Assembly (NCBI RefSeq): GCF_024809855.1
Contig: NZ_JANUEM010000004.1
Coordinates: 186,001 to 250,000 of the forward strand
Direction: 5' to 3'
Length of the DNA: 64,000 nt
DNA from: Rheinheimera pacifica
GTDB lineage: Bacteria > Pseudomonadota > Gammaproteobacteria > Enterobacterales > Alteromonadaceae
Shown here: positions 16,858 through 26,503 of the stretch, in pieces
How the letters are laid out: each line of letters begins with the position of its first letter
Position numbering within the stretch: position 1 is the first letter of the stretch
Made by a program: the position numbers and the translations under genes
The notes under the pieces: model-generated
Database searches by the model: none
What the model was told of the DNA's origin: nothing
What the model saw: only the letters and a program-made list of their open reading frames with translations

Positions 16858-18078
16858 TTACTCCTTGCCCTGGCCGGCTGCCACTACGGCTTCTAGCCTG
16901 GCAGCACTTTCTGCCACCTGCTCATTTATATCAGAGGCAACTCGCACCACGGTACCCGCCAGCGGATTAGCAATAGCGGAGGTTGCCAGGCGGTCACCGT
17001 CAGTAAAACCAGAGCGGATATAGGCAGAGCGCTCGTCAGCGCGTTCTACAATTACCGGGCGAAACTGCAGTTGGCTTTCTTTGTCTACCACCAGTACCTG
17101 CTGTTGTGCCAGTAATAAATGCCGTGGGATCACAACCACCTGCTCAGTGGCATTGCCCATAATTTGTGCCTGCACAAAACGGCCAAAACGCAATGGTGAC
17201 TGCTTACGGCTAACCCGCTGGTAAGGGTCGGTAACTTCCGCAACAGCGTAAATTACCCGGCTGCGTTCATCCAATACTCCTTCGGTACGCACCAGCCTGG
17301 CGGGCCATTGCATAATCTGGCCTGCCACTGCGGCTGTCAGCACAACTTCTGGCTGATTAGTATTTTGCGTAAAATCGGGGATCTGTAAAAAGGCTAAATC
17401 ATTGTCGGTTAGTGGTAATCTGATTTCTGCTATGTCAGTGCCGTAAATTATACCAACACTAGTACCACGGCTGATAAACTGGCCCAGATTGACACCACGG
17501 CTTTTCACCATACCAGAGTATGGCGCACGGATTTCTGTACGGGCCAGATCGCGGTTAGCGCGTTCCAGCTCAGCTTCTGCCGAGCGCACTGTTGCCAGCG
17601 CTCCGGCCAGCTGTGGCCGGCGCAAGCCAAGCTCCGGCGCTTTACCTGCGGTAAAAGAGCGCCACTCTTCTTCAGCAACACGGCCGCGGGCTTTTTCTTC
17701 TTCCAATGCGGACTGAGCATTGGCTAAACTGGCCTCTGCTGCTTTAACGTTAGTCAGGTAGTCTGCTTGTTCAACCCGTACCAGTAAATCGCCTTTGTTA
17801 AAAAAGCCACCTTCTACGAAGTGCTCTGCTACTTCAACAATACGACCATTTACTTCTGAGCTTAAATTGGTTTCCAGTTTCGGCCGCACTGTACCTTGCG
17901 ACTGAATACGGTATGTCAGGTCTTGCGAGGCTATTTGCTGTGCATTAACCAGTATGCCCAGCCGTTGCTCTTCTTTTTTCTCCGGCGGTTTTCGCATACT
18001 TGCCAGGCCTATTGCCGCAACGACCGCCAGTACGATAACGGCCACCGGAACAATGATTTTTATAATTTTTGCTGCCAT
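16858..18078 (-). CDS. RND efflux periplasmic adaptor (membrane fusion protein)
   Basis: A 406-residue membrane fusion protein with an N-terminal anchor (about 5-25, IIKIIVPVAVIVLAVVAAIGLA). A barrel-sandwich hybrid (lipoyl) half follows at about 60-90 (LETNLSSEVNGRIVEVAEHF). The helical hairpin is at about 100-175 (alanine/glutamate-rich), then the second lipoyl half AP(Y)SGMVKSRGVNLGQ and beta-barrel and membrane-proximal domains. A GTG start at 18090 is possible, but the ATG at 18078 is preceded by GGGA at a good distance and fits the anchor better. It links the pump 3 bases downstream to an outer-membrane channel. Confidence 0.92.
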   Translation of the reverse strand: MAAKIIKIIVPVAVIVLAVVAAIGLASMRKPPEKKEEQRLGILVNAQQIASQDLTYRIQSQGTVRPKLETNLSSEVNGRIVEVAEHFVEGGFFNKGDLLVRVEQADYLTNVKAAEASLANAQSALEEEKARGRVAEEEWRSFTAGKAPELGLRRPQLAGALATVRSAEAELERANRDLARTEIRAPYSGMVKSRGVNLGQFISRGTSVGIIYGTDIAEIRLPLTDNDLAFLQIPDFTQNTNQPEVVLTAAVAGQIMQWPARLVRTEGVLDERSRVIYAVAEVTDPYQRVSRKQSPLRFGRFVQAQIMGNATEQVVVIPRHLLLAQQQVLVVDKESQLQFRPVIVERADERSAYIRSGFTDGDRLATSAIANPLAGTVVRVASDINEQVAESAARLEAVVAAGQGKE

Positions 18079-18535
18079 GTTGTTTCCCACGATGCTGTTT
18101 TACTGACGCCATACTAAAACGCCAGCACAATAAAGTAACCCTGCGAATGTTACGCTTTGTATCAATAGCGGCTTAGCCAGGCGGTAGCAGAGATATTATT
18201 CTGCAACTGCGCTTAGTGGTATCTCTCAGCCAAGCCTTATATCTTGTGGCACGGCAACCATTTTAGCCTTTGCCTGGTTACAGCCTTGTGCAAATAACAC
18301 TGGCTACAATGTAATATCTTGTTACAACTGCAGTACTTTACGGCCCTGTGAGCAAAAGTAAAAAAATAGTTATATCAACCTGCAAAATGGTTATTTGCCG
18401 TATCGCAAAAAATTTTCTATGTTGGCATGATGCTGTTCTGATCATTAATTAATCACCACGCTGGCAAATTAGGCAATACAAGCCGGCTGCAACATTTTTA
18501 GTTAAGCATAATCCGTCACAATTTGAGGGCAATCT
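18079..18535. other. Intergenic region without a recognised gene
   Basis: About 450 bases between the divergent efflux operon and the CBM48 gene, the longest gap in the window. It should hold both promoters. A loose 7 bp inverted repeat (AGAGATA 18189-18195, TATCTCT 18220-18226) is present. The right half is A+T-rich, with a TGATCATTAATTAATCA stretch near 18438-18454. No coding frame, tRNA or known RNA element was recognised. Confidence 0.45.
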
Positions 18536-18844
18536 ATGAGTATCAGCAAGCAATATCTGAAAACCAAACCACTGTGCAAAGTTACTTTTACGTTACCGGC
18601 TCACCGCGGTGTTTCCGCAGAGCAAGTGGCGCTGCTGGGCGAATTTAATGACTGGGATCCGGCAGCATTGCCAATGAAAAAAAGTAAAAGCGGTGATTTT
18701 ACTGCAACCGTTAATCTGGAAAAAAATAAAGAATATCAGTTCCGCTATCTGGTTAATGGTGGTACCTGGCTAAATGATGAAGCAGCAGACTGTTATCAGC
18801 CCTCGCCGGTGTCTTACGACAATAATTCGGTGGTTAGGCTGTAA
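18536..18844 (+). CDS. Stand-alone glycogen-binding (CBM48 / isoamylase early-set) protein
   Basis: A 102-residue protein that is essentially one AMPK-type glycogen-binding (CBM48) domain. KVTFTLPAHRGVSAEQVALL leads into GEFNDWDPAALPMKK, the signature loop, then EYQFRYLVNGGTWLNDEAAD. Trp and Tyr residues in these motifs are the usual carbohydrate contacts. There is no catalytic domain, signal peptide or membrane segment. GAGGG lies about 9 bases before the ATG. Proteins of this small type are widespread in gammaproteobacteria but uncharacterised. It may be a cytosolic regulator or scaffold in polysaccharide metabolism, although no glycogen genes are nearby. Confidence 0.87.
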   Translation: MSISKQYLKTKPLCKVTFTLPAHRGVSAEQVALLGEFNDWDPAALPMKKSKSGDFTATVNLEKNKEYQFRYLVNGGTWLNDEAADCYQPSPVSYDNNSVVRL

Positions 18845-18861
18845 TTTGTTGCTTTACAGAT

Positions 18862-18884
18862 CACAGGCCGCAAAGCGGCCTGTG
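18862..18884. terminator. Intrinsic terminator between convergent genes
   Basis: A 10 bp perfect stem (CACAGGCCGC / GCGGCCTGTG) with an AAA loop followed by TTATTTT, just after the CBM48 gene and before the end of the convergent FabH-like gene. Confidence 0.85.
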
Positions 18885-18913
18885 TTATTTTCGCGCTCAG
18901 CACTTTTTAATAC

Positions 18914-20029
18914 TCAGCATTTTTGCAGTAACAAGCATCCTACCGAATAACCGGCACCAAACGAACATAAAACTGCTTGATCGCCCGGCTGCAAACCTTG
19001 TTTATTCTTGTGAAACGCAATAATTGAGCCTGCCGACGCCGTATTGGCATAAGTATCCAGCACCAGCGGCGCTTCCTCTGGCAGGGGATCACGGCCAAGA
19101 ATTTTCTTTGCCGCAAAGATATTCATATTAATATTGGCCTGATGCAGCCATAAACGCTTTAACTGCTCTGGTGCTACCTGCTGTGCCGCCATTTCTGCCA
19201 GTATTACATCCGCAACGATTGGCAACAGCTCTTTAAAGACTTTGCGACCTTGCTGTTTAAAAAAGGGTGCCAGAGGATCCGGCGGCAAACAGTGTTCGGT
19301 ATAACCGATATCACAACGGATATTGTTAGAAAACTCCGTTTTAAGCCGCATACCGTTAATACGCCAGGCATTGTCGCTGCTGCAGCTGTCTTGCGCTTCA
19401 ATAATGGTAGCAGTGCAAACATCACCAAAAATAAAATGGCTGTCACGGCTGCGATAATTCACCTGCGGCGAAGCAAACTCCGGGTTTACCACCAGCACCA
19501 CTTTGGCCGTACCACCGCGTATAGCATTTACCGCATTGCTGATGGCAAAAGTAGCAGAAGAACATGCCACATTCATATCAAAAGCATAACCGGCAGCGCC
19601 CAGCTGTTGTTGTAATTCAATTGATAATGCTGGATAAGAGCGCTGCATATTCGAGGCTGCGCAAATAATAAGATCAATATCGGCAGCCGTTTTATTTGCC
19701 TGCGCCATGGCTTCACGGGCTGCAATAACTGCCATTTCAACCATTTCAGGCAGTTGTTCTTCGCTACGCCGGGGCAGCACAGGCTGCATAATAGCGGGAT
19801 CTAAAATACCGTCTTTGTACAACACGTGGCGTGCTTTAATACCTGAAGCTTTTTCAATAAACTCGCAGCTGGAATGCTCCAGCGCAGCCACATCGCCATT
19901 GGCAATAGCAACAGACTGCTGCGCATTAAACTGGTCAACATAACGGTTATAACTGGCGACGAGTTCTTCGTTAGTAATAACCTGCTGTGGCGTAAATAAA
20001 CCAGAACCACTGATAACAACATTCTTCAT
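18914..20029 (-). CDS. Beta-ketoacyl-ACP synthase III homologue (FabH-like)
   Basis: A 371-residue thiolase-fold condensing enzyme with the FabH Cys-His-Asn triad: Cys156 in NVACSSATFAI, His296 in WLHQANIN and Asn329 in TYANTASAGS. It is about 50 residues longer than housekeeping FabH (about 317). The extra length is mainly an insertion at about 28-60 and more sequence before LPEMVEMA. It is isolated from other fatty-acid genes, so it is probably a second, specialised ketosynthase III rather than the main initiator. It could prime unusual acyl chains or make ketones. It faces away from tamA. Confidence 0.88.
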   Translation of the reverse strand: MKNVVISGSGLFTPQQVITNEELVASYNRYVDQFNAQQSVAIANGDVAALEHSSCEFIEKASGIKARHVLYKDGILDPAIMQPVLPRRSEEQLPEMVEMAVIAAREAMAQANKTAADIDLIICAASNMQRSYPALSIELQQQLGAAGYAFDMNVACSSATFAISNAVNAIRGGTAKVVLVVNPEFASPQVNYRSRDSHFIFGDVCTATIIEAQDSCSSDNAWRINGMRLKTEFSNNIRCDIGYTEHCLPPDPLAPFFKQQGRKVFKELLPIVADVILAEMAAQQVAPEQLKRLWLHQANINMNIFAAKKILGRDPLPEEAPLVLDTYANTASAGSIIAFHKNKQGLQPGDQAVLCSFGAGYSVGCLLLQKC

Positions 20030-20252
20030 AGTACTAACCTTGTCTGATAACGGTTTTACTGCCGTTTTAAAAGTGACGCCAGTATAACTGAAGTTACACT
20101 CTCAGTTGTACCCCGGTGTTTTACCAGCGGCTTATTCAGTCACGATTTATGCTACACGGTGTACATTAGCAACGACTGTAAGCCATAATAGCGCCAGTAT
20201 TCACATATCTTTCATTATTTTGCTTATTTTAATACGGGATTTTTCAAGGCGG

Positions 20253-21974
20253 ATGCAAAACTCAGGCTTACTGATCACTGCAGTGCTGGCAGCCACGCTG
20301 AGCATTAGTTCGACCGCTTACGCGGAGTCATATCAATTTAAAATTAATGGTTTAAGCGGCTCTTTATACGACAACGTAGCTATTTATCTGCAAAAATACA
20401 GCGATGCAGACAATATACCCGGCGTGCGTTTTCAGGCTACCCTGGAAGAGGAAGTTAATACCGCTCTGCAAGCTCTGGGCTATTACGACAACCAGATTAC
20501 GGTTACCCACAATGCAGCCCAACCCAGGCTGGTGCAGGTTAATGTAAAAACCGGTGAGCCGGTGCGCATTAGCAAAAGCGATGTTCAACTGTCTGGTGAA
20601 GCCTCTACAGATGCTGATTTTAAAGCCCTGCTTGCGGCTCAGGCACCTAAACAGGGCCAGATCCTGCACCATGGCGCTTATGATGGTTTTAAAAGCGCGT
20701 TGAAAAGCCTGGCGATGCGTAAGGGCTATTTTGACGCCGATTTTGAACTGGCACGGCTTGAAGTAGCGCCAGAGTTAAAACAAGCCTTTGTACATTTACA
20801 TTTTAATGCCGGTAAGCGCTACAGATTTGGCGCAGTAAGTTTTAGCGGTAATCAGATAGCAGAACCCAGATTACAGTCTTTAGTGCCGTTTGCCGAAAAT
20901 GATTATTATCTGGCCAGTGAGTTGGGTGAATTTAACCAGGCGCTGGCCGCTACCGGCTGGTTTTCTTCCATATTGGTAGAAGCCGATACGTCAGATATGC
21001 AGGATTTTACCCTGCCAATTAATGTGGCGCTGGAACCTGAACGACGCAATATTATCGAAACCGGTATTGGCTATTCCACTGATGTGAAAACCCGGCTGAA
21101 ACTCAACTGGAACAAACCCTGGTTAAATACTGCCGGTCACAGTCTGAGCAGTAAACTGGCATTATCTGAAATAGAACAAAGCGTAGAAGCGGCATACAAA
21201 TTACCACTGGCCAATGTCGCTACCGATTTTTATCAGGTGCAGCTTGGTTTTCGTAACCGTGATAATCAGGACACCAAAAGCCGTGAGTCAAACCTGGTGC
21301 TGGAACGCCACTGGTTACTGCGCAGCGATTGGTATCGTATCGCCTCCGTGCGTTGGTTATATGAAGACTTCGTGCAGGCTGACCAAAACGATACTATCAG
21401 CCTGATTATGCCGGGTTTAAGTTATAGCCGTACCAAGCAGTCGGCAGGGTCAATGCCCTCTTCCGCTAACCGCTTATTGTTTGGTGTTGAAGTGTCAGAT
21501 GAAAGCTGGGGCTCTGATGCCAGTTTTTTCCGGTTGCGTGGCCGTGCCGGCTGGATAGGCAGCGCTGGCAATAATCACCGTTTTGTAACCCGTGTTGATG
21601 CCGGCGCTATTTTGATGGAAAGCTTGTCACAGCTGCCACCATCACTCCGTTTTTTTGCTGGTGGTGATAACAGTATCCGCGGTTATGGCTATGAAACCGT
21701 GTCACCACGCAACAGTGACGATGAGCTGACCGGCGGCCGTTATATGGTAACCAGCACTCTGGAATACCAGTACCGGGTAAAAGGTAACTGGTGGCTGGCT
21801 GCATTCACCGATTATGGCAGTGCCTGGGACGACACCCCCGATTGGGTGCAAGGCGTGGGTATGGGGGTGCGTTGGGCATCACCGGTGGGCCCTATCCGCA
21901 TTGACTTTGCCTGGGGCCTGGATGATCCGGGCAGAGGTTTCCAGCTGCATTTTGCATTAGGGCCTGAATTATGA
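20253..21974 (+). CDS. tamA: TamA, outer-membrane component of translocation and assembly module
   Basis: The chosen start gives 573 residues (E. coli TamA 577). The signal peptide MQNSGLLITAVLAATLSISS ends about residue 25; three POTRA domains follow at about 26-260, then a 16-stranded Omp85 beta-barrel. Late motifs FFAGGDNSIRGYGYETVSP and GPIRIDFAWGLDDPGRGFQLHFALGPEL are the Omp85 signature. The frame opens at 20106, but the 49 extra codons resemble no family member, and AAGG precedes the ATG at 20253. TamA and TamB promote insertion of outer-membrane proteins and lipid transport. It overlaps tamB by 4 bases (ATGA). Confidence 0.95.
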   Translation: MQNSGLLITAVLAATLSISSTAYAESYQFKINGLSGSLYDNVAIYLQKYSDADNIPGVRFQATLEEEVNTALQALGYYDNQITVTHNAAQPRLVQVNVKTGEPVRISKSDVQLSGEASTDADFKALLAAQAPKQGQILHHGAYDGFKSALKSLAMRKGYFDADFELARLEVAPELKQAFVHLHFNAGKRYRFGAVSFSGNQIAEPRLQSLVPFAENDYYLASELGEFNQALAATGWFSSILVEADTSDMQDFTLPINVALEPERRNIIETGIGYSTDVKTRLKLNWNKPWLNTAGHSLSSKLALSEIEQSVEAAYKLPLANVATDFYQVQLGFRNRDNQDTKSRESNLVLERHWLLRSDWYRIASVRWLYEDFVQADQNDTISLIMPGLSYSRTKQSAGSMPSSANRLLFGVEVSDESWGSDASFFRLRGRAGWIGSAGNNHRFVTRVDAGAILMESLSQLPPSLRFFAGGDNSIRGYGYETVSPRNSDDELTGGRYMVTSTLEYQYRVKGNWWLAAFTDYGSAWDDTPDWVQGVGMGVRWASPVGPIRIDFAWGLDDPGRGFQLHFALGPEL

Positions 21975-24900
21975 GTTGGCAAACCACCAAGCGTTGGTTA
22001 AAACGCAGCTTAAAATGGCTGAACTGGACATTAGTGATCCCGTGTGCCGCATTAACCCTGTTACTTTTTACTTTGCTTTACACCTCTGCAGGTTTACGTT
22101 TTAACCTGTGGCTGGCACAACATTTTGTTAGTGGTTTTAGCGTAGAGCGCAGCGAAGGCAGTGTACTGGGTGGCAATACCCTATATGATCTGCGCTGGCA
22201 GGATGCCAGCACCAGCCTGGCGCTGGAACAAAGCACACTGCAAATTAATAACAGCTGCTTTTTGCGCTTAACACTTTGTATTGAGCAACTTACATTACAA
22301 GGCCTGCAGCTTGAAATAACCACTACCGACACGCCCGCCCCGGAGGATGAACCTGACTCCACAGGTGGTTTATGGCTGCCGTTTGCAATTGATATTGCGC
22401 AACTACAATTGAACAACGCCAATGTGGCCGTAAGTGGTACGACATTAAACTGGCAACAATTTAGCACCGGCGCACAACTGTGGGGCAATAAAGTACAGCT
22501 TAACCAGCCGCACTGGCATAAAGTAACACTGGCCCTGCCAGAAAGCAGTAATACACAAGGCAGCGATACAGCAACCAGCGATCCCTTTGCCTACCAGGCA
22601 CCGGTACTAACGGATATCAGGCTGCCGCTGAGTTTATTTGTTGATCGTTTCCGCCTGACAGATTTCACACTGCAACAGCCAGAACCACAAACTATTAATG
22701 AACTGACATTCAGCCTGCAAATGTCACCAGAGCAAATAAACCTGACCCAGCTGGATATCAGCCACCCCATGGCCACGTTAAATGCATCGGCCAGACTACA
22801 GCCAAGCGGCAATTATCCACTCAAAGCCGATATCCGGCTACGGCTACTGGACACAGAACTGGCAGGACAACGGCTGCGTGTAACACTGGATGGCACGCTG
22901 GCCGATTTGCAACTGCAGGCTTATGCCAGAGAGTTGCTTGAAGCTGAATTATCACTGTGGCTTAACCTGCTGGACAACACTCTGCCACTGCGGGCCAGCT
23001 TAAATGCTGCGCAGTTGCAGTGGCCGCTTTCAGGCCAGGCAGACATTGAACTGAGCCAACTGGACATAACAGCAAACGGCAATCTGGAGCAGTTACTTTT
23101 CTCCAGTCAGGTCGCACTGGACGGCAAACAAATACCGGCAGCCAATATACAACTGAGCGGCCAAAGCAGCTTAACCGGTGTTACGCTCGACAGTTTAATT
23201 GTTAATACCCTTGGCGGTGAGCTTAGCGCCGAGGCAGAGCTTAGCTGGCAGCAACAACTAAGCTGGCTGGGTAAGCTGCAATTAACTAAGGTTCAGCCAG
23301 GCCAGTTCTGGCCGGATTACAACGGCGAGCTAAATGGCAAGATGCAGCTAAGCGGTAATTTAACAGAACAAGGCGGCTGGCAACTGGCACTGCCACAACT
23401 GGACCTTAACGGCACACTACGCGACTATAAACTGTTGCTTGAAGGCAGCCTGAACGCGGCAGACCCTAGCGGACAAGGCGACTACCAGCTAAACACCCCC
23501 GGCCTGACACTGCGCCATGCCAAAAACCAGATCCAACTTAGCGGCTCGCTGGATAAACAATGGCAACTGGCGATGAAGATCGCCATACCTGAACTGGAAC
23601 AAACCATAAGCGGCGCCAGCGGAGAAATCAGTGCAGACTTCAGGCTTAGTGGCAAGCGCGACACGCCACAGCTTAAAGGTACGCTGCATGCCAGCGATCT
23701 AAAGTGGCAGGATGCCAGCCTGGAGCAGCTAACGCTGGATACCGATCTGAGCTTAAGCAGCGAGCAAAACCTGACAACAGCCCTGACGTTACAAGCCACT
23801 AACGGCAGGTATCAGCAGCAAAGTATCGACCAGCTAAACCTGAGCCTTAACGGTACCGAATTACGCCATCAACTGACACTGGAGCTGGCCAGCCCCGAGC
23901 ATAATGCCAGCATTGCCTTAAGCGGTAGCTTAAAAGCAGGCGAATACTGGCAAGGCAGGCTGGTATCCGCACAGTTAGACAGCCTGCTGGGGCCATGGCA
24001 ACTGGTTGATAGCGCCGCTCTGGATTACCGCTTTGCCAACGCACGCTTAACCATACAGCCACACTGCTGGCAGCAAGAACCGGCTAACCTCTGTGCCATT
24101 AAGCCACTAAAGCTCAGCGCAGAACATATAGAGCTGGACCTTGCCCTGCAGCAATTTACGCTATCAGCGCTGGATGGTTTTTTGCCACATCTGATGACGT
24201 TACAAGGCAGTGCTGATGCACAAGTTAGCGCCAACTGGCAACAAGGCCAACAGCCACAAGCACAGATTAAACTTAATGGCAGCAGCGGCAACTGGCAGTA
24301 TCAGATTGAACAGCCGCTGGCATTGGGCTGGCAAAACTGGCAGCTGGAAGCTAACCTGGCCAAAGATACCTTAACCAGTGTTGTGCAATTGCAACTGGAC
24401 AACAATGCCAGTTTAAAAACTGAAGCCACCATCACCGACGTACAATCTTCATCACGCAACATTGAAGGAAAATTGCTGTTACAACAGTTCAGTCTGGCCT
24501 TTTTACAACCACTGCTGGAGCAAAGCAGTGAGCTTGCCGGCATACTTAACAGCGAATTACACTTTAATGGCGATTTAACCAACCCGGCTATTAACGGCAA
24601 CCTGGCGCTAAGCGGGTTTAAACTGGCTGGCAGGCAGGCCCCACTAGACGTTACAGACGCCAATATAGAACTGCAGTTCGCCGGGCAACAAGCCACACTG
24701 CAAGGCCTGGTTACAACCAGCAAAGGCGAAATTAACCTGAACGGTGATGCACAGTGGCCGCAACTGGATAACTGGCAAGCCGCACTTCAAGTGAAAGGTG
24801 ATGAGCTGAGTTTGCAAATTCCTCAGGCGCGGCTGCAAGTAGCACCGGATTTAACCCTGACCGCCAGGCCAGGCCTGACATCACTTAAAGGCACAGTGCA

Positions 24901-25738
24901 AATTCCTGCCGCCCGGATCAGTATCGACAGCCTGCCACAAACGGCTATTGGCTTATCAAATGATCTGGTGTTGCTGGATGAACATTTGCAGCCAATACCG
25001 GCTGAAGAAAAAACCGCTTTTGCGCTACAAACTGATATTAATGTTGTGCTTGGCAGAAGAGTGCAATTATCCGCTTTTGGTCTGGAAACCCGCCTCAGCG
25101 GTAACTTAAGGGTGCGCCAGCAGCCTAACCAGCAGCCTACGGTAAACGGCGATGTCAACCTGCAAGATGGTACTTTCCGGGCTTATGGCCAGGATTTACT
25201 GATCCGGCAGGGAAAAATGAGCTTTAACGGCCCATCTGATCAACCCTTTTTAAATGTTGAAGCGATCAGAAACCCTGACAACATAGAAGACGACGTTATC
25301 GCCGGCATCCGGGTTACCGGCCCGGCTGATGAACCAACCATTACCATTTTCTCTGAACCCGCCAAACCGCAGGCCAATGCGCTGGCGTATTTGCTTATGG
25401 GCCGCGATATCGGCAGTGACTCCGGCAGTACCGGCGCCGCACTGACTACCAGCCTGATTGGTATGTCTATTTCGTCTACCGGTGCTTTAGTGGGCGAGCT
25501 GGGCGAGGTGTTCGGTGTACGTGATCTGACACTGGATACCGCAGGCGCCGGGGATGACTCTCAGGTAACCGTAAGCGGTTATTTATCGCGCGATCTGCAG
25601 ATAAAATACGGTTACGGCATTTTTAACGCTATTGGCGAGTTTACCCTGCGTTACCGGCTAATGCGCAGCCTTTATCTGGAAGCCGTCACCAGCCTGGATA
25701 ACGCCGTGGATTTATTGTACAAATTTGAATTTGATTAA
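21971..25738 (+). CDS. tamB: TamB, inner-membrane-anchored translocation and assembly protein
   Basis: This 1255-residue protein (E. coli TamB 1259) has an N-terminal anchor at about 22-42, then a long run of beta-strand repeats forming the hydrophobic groove that spans the periplasm. The C-terminal DUF490/TamB domain is at about 900-1255. Recognisable C-terminal elements include GDVNLQDGTFRAYGQDLLIR, AYLLMGRDIGSDSGS and DLQIKYGYGIFNAIGEFTLRYRL. The central part is rich in Leu, Gln and Ser, as usual. The start overlaps the tamA stop, ensuring coupled translation. The stop at 25736-25738 directly abuts the stop of the convergent cmoM gene. Confidence 0.95.
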   Translation: MSWQTTKRWLKRSLKWLNWTLVIPCAALTLLLFTLLYTSAGLRFNLWLAQHFVSGFSVERSEGSVLGGNTLYDLRWQDASTSLALEQSTLQINNSCFLRLTLCIEQLTLQGLQLEITTTDTPAPEDEPDSTGGLWLPFAIDIAQLQLNNANVAVSGTTLNWQQFSTGAQLWGNKVQLNQPHWHKVTLALPESSNTQGSDTATSDPFAYQAPVLTDIRLPLSLFVDRFRLTDFTLQQPEPQTINELTFSLQMSPEQINLTQLDISHPMATLNASARLQPSGNYPLKADIRLRLLDTELAGQRLRVTLDGTLADLQLQAYARELLEAELSLWLNLLDNTLPLRASLNAAQLQWPLSGQADIELSQLDITANGNLEQLLFSSQVALDGKQIPAANIQLSGQSSLTGVTLDSLIVNTLGGELSAEAELSWQQQLSWLGKLQLTKVQPGQFWPDYNGELNGKMQLSGNLTEQGGWQLALPQLDLNGTLRDYKLLLEGSLNAADPSGQGDYQLNTPGLTLRHAKNQIQLSGSLDKQWQLAMKIAIPELEQTISGASGEISADFRLSGKRDTPQLKGTLHASDLKWQDASLEQLTLDTDLSLSSEQNLTTALTLQATNGRYQQQSIDQLNLSLNGTELRHQLTLELASPEHNASIALSGSLKAGEYWQGRLVSAQLDSLLGPWQLVDSAALDYRFANARLTIQPHCWQQEPANLCAIKPLKLSAEHIELDLALQQFTLSALDGFLPHLMTLQGSADAQVSANWQQGQQPQAQIKLNGSSGNWQYQIEQPLALGWQNWQLEANLAKDTLTSVVQLQLDNNASLKTEATITDVQSSSRNIEGKLLLQQFSLAFLQPLLEQSSELAGILNSELHFNGDLTNPAINGNLALSGFKLAGRQAPLDVTDANIELQFAGQQATLQGLVTTSKGEINLNGDAQWPQLDNWQAALQVKGDELSLQIPQARLQVAPDLTLTARPGLTSLKGTVQIPAARISIDSLPQTAIGLSNDLVLLDEHLQPIPAEEKTAFALQTDINVVLGRRVQLSAFGLETRLSGNLRVRQQPNQQPTVNGDVNLQDGTFRAYGQDLLIRQGKMSFNGPSDQPFLNVEAIRNPDNIEDDVIAGIRVTGPADEPTITIFSEPAKPQANALAYLLMGRDIGSDSGSTGAALTTSLIGMSISSTGALVGELGEVFGVRDLTLDTAGAGDDSQVTVSGYLSRDLQIKYGYGIFNAIGEFTLRYRLMRSLYLEAVTSLDNAVDLLYKFEFD

Positions 25739-26503
25739 TCAGCAACCAAGCAATACATGCTGATAACGGCCCAATGAAGCATAAGGCTCAGTGCGGTTAT
25801 ACTGTAACTCCAACGCCAGCAGTTGCTCAAAATGGCTTTGCTGCTGGCTGCGGTCTTGCAGGTAGTCATGAAAACAGCGTACTCCGGTTTTTGCCAATAA
25901 GCTAAAACCGGCTTCGTCACACCAGCGCAGCACATCTTGCGGTGACAGCGGGTGCTGCGGGTTTAAACTCACTTTTTTCTTCACCTGAAAATCTGCCGCG
26001 ACATAATCAAAATTACCAAACAATATATTGCCGAAGCGTTTGGCATCTTTATTATAAAACATTAAAGACAACACCCCGTCCGGTGCCACCAGTTTACGCA
26101 ATTGGCCAATAGCCAGTTCTGGCTGTGCCAGCCACTCCAGCATGGCATGACACAACACCAGCTTGTATTGCTGTTGGTGCGTTGCTGCCAGCTCAGCCAG
26201 CCCTGTCTGGCTGAAGGTTAGCTGTGTAAGCCCCTGCTCTGTAGCTTGCTGCTGTGCCAGTTGCAGCATCTGGGTAGAAATATCGGTCAGATGCACACTA
26301 TGACCCTGTGCGGCCAGTGCCAGTGCTAACTGGCCCTGCCCAGCACCAACATCGAGGATCTGACAAGGTTGTTGCAATACTTCAAGTTCGGCTAAATCAC
26401 GTAACAGCACTAACTGGCGCAACTTGCCCTTGGTGCTGTTATAGATATTACGGCTAAACTTGGCAGCGATACCATCAAAGCTGCGATCGGTTTTTTGCTT
26501 CAT
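25739..26503 (-). CDS. cmoM: tRNA 5-carboxymethoxyuridine methyltransferase
   Basis: A 254-residue class I SAM methyltransferase collinear with E. coli CmoM (SmtA). Shared blocks are FDGIAAKFSRNIYNSTKG near the start, SAM motif I VGAGQGQLA at about 55, HAMLEWLAQPE, GVLSLMFYN, FGNFDYV and KTGVRCFHDYL. It methylates cmo5U34 of tRNA to mcmo5U, improving decoding. Its start overlaps the ybgI stop by 4 bases, so the two form an operon. Its stop touches the tamB stop with no spacer and no recognisable terminator between them. Confidence 0.93.
   Translation of the reverse strand: MKQKTDRSFDGIAAKFSRNIYNSTKGKLRQLVLLRDLAELEVLQQPCQILDVGAGQGQLALALAAQGHSVHLTDISTQMLQLAQQQATEQGLTQLTFSQTGLAELAATHQQQYKLVLCHAMLEWLAQPELAIGQLRKLVAPDGVLSLMFYNKDAKRFGNILFGNFDYVAADFQVKKKVSLNPQHPLSPQDVLRWCDEAGFSLLAKTGVRCFHDYLQDRSQQQSHFEQLLALELQYNRTEPYASLGRYQHVLLGC

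Noticed and set aside
24301-24723. Several long antisense frames inside tamB
   Set aside because: tamB has a skewed composition that opens antisense frames; all overlap its conserved coding sequence and none has independent support.
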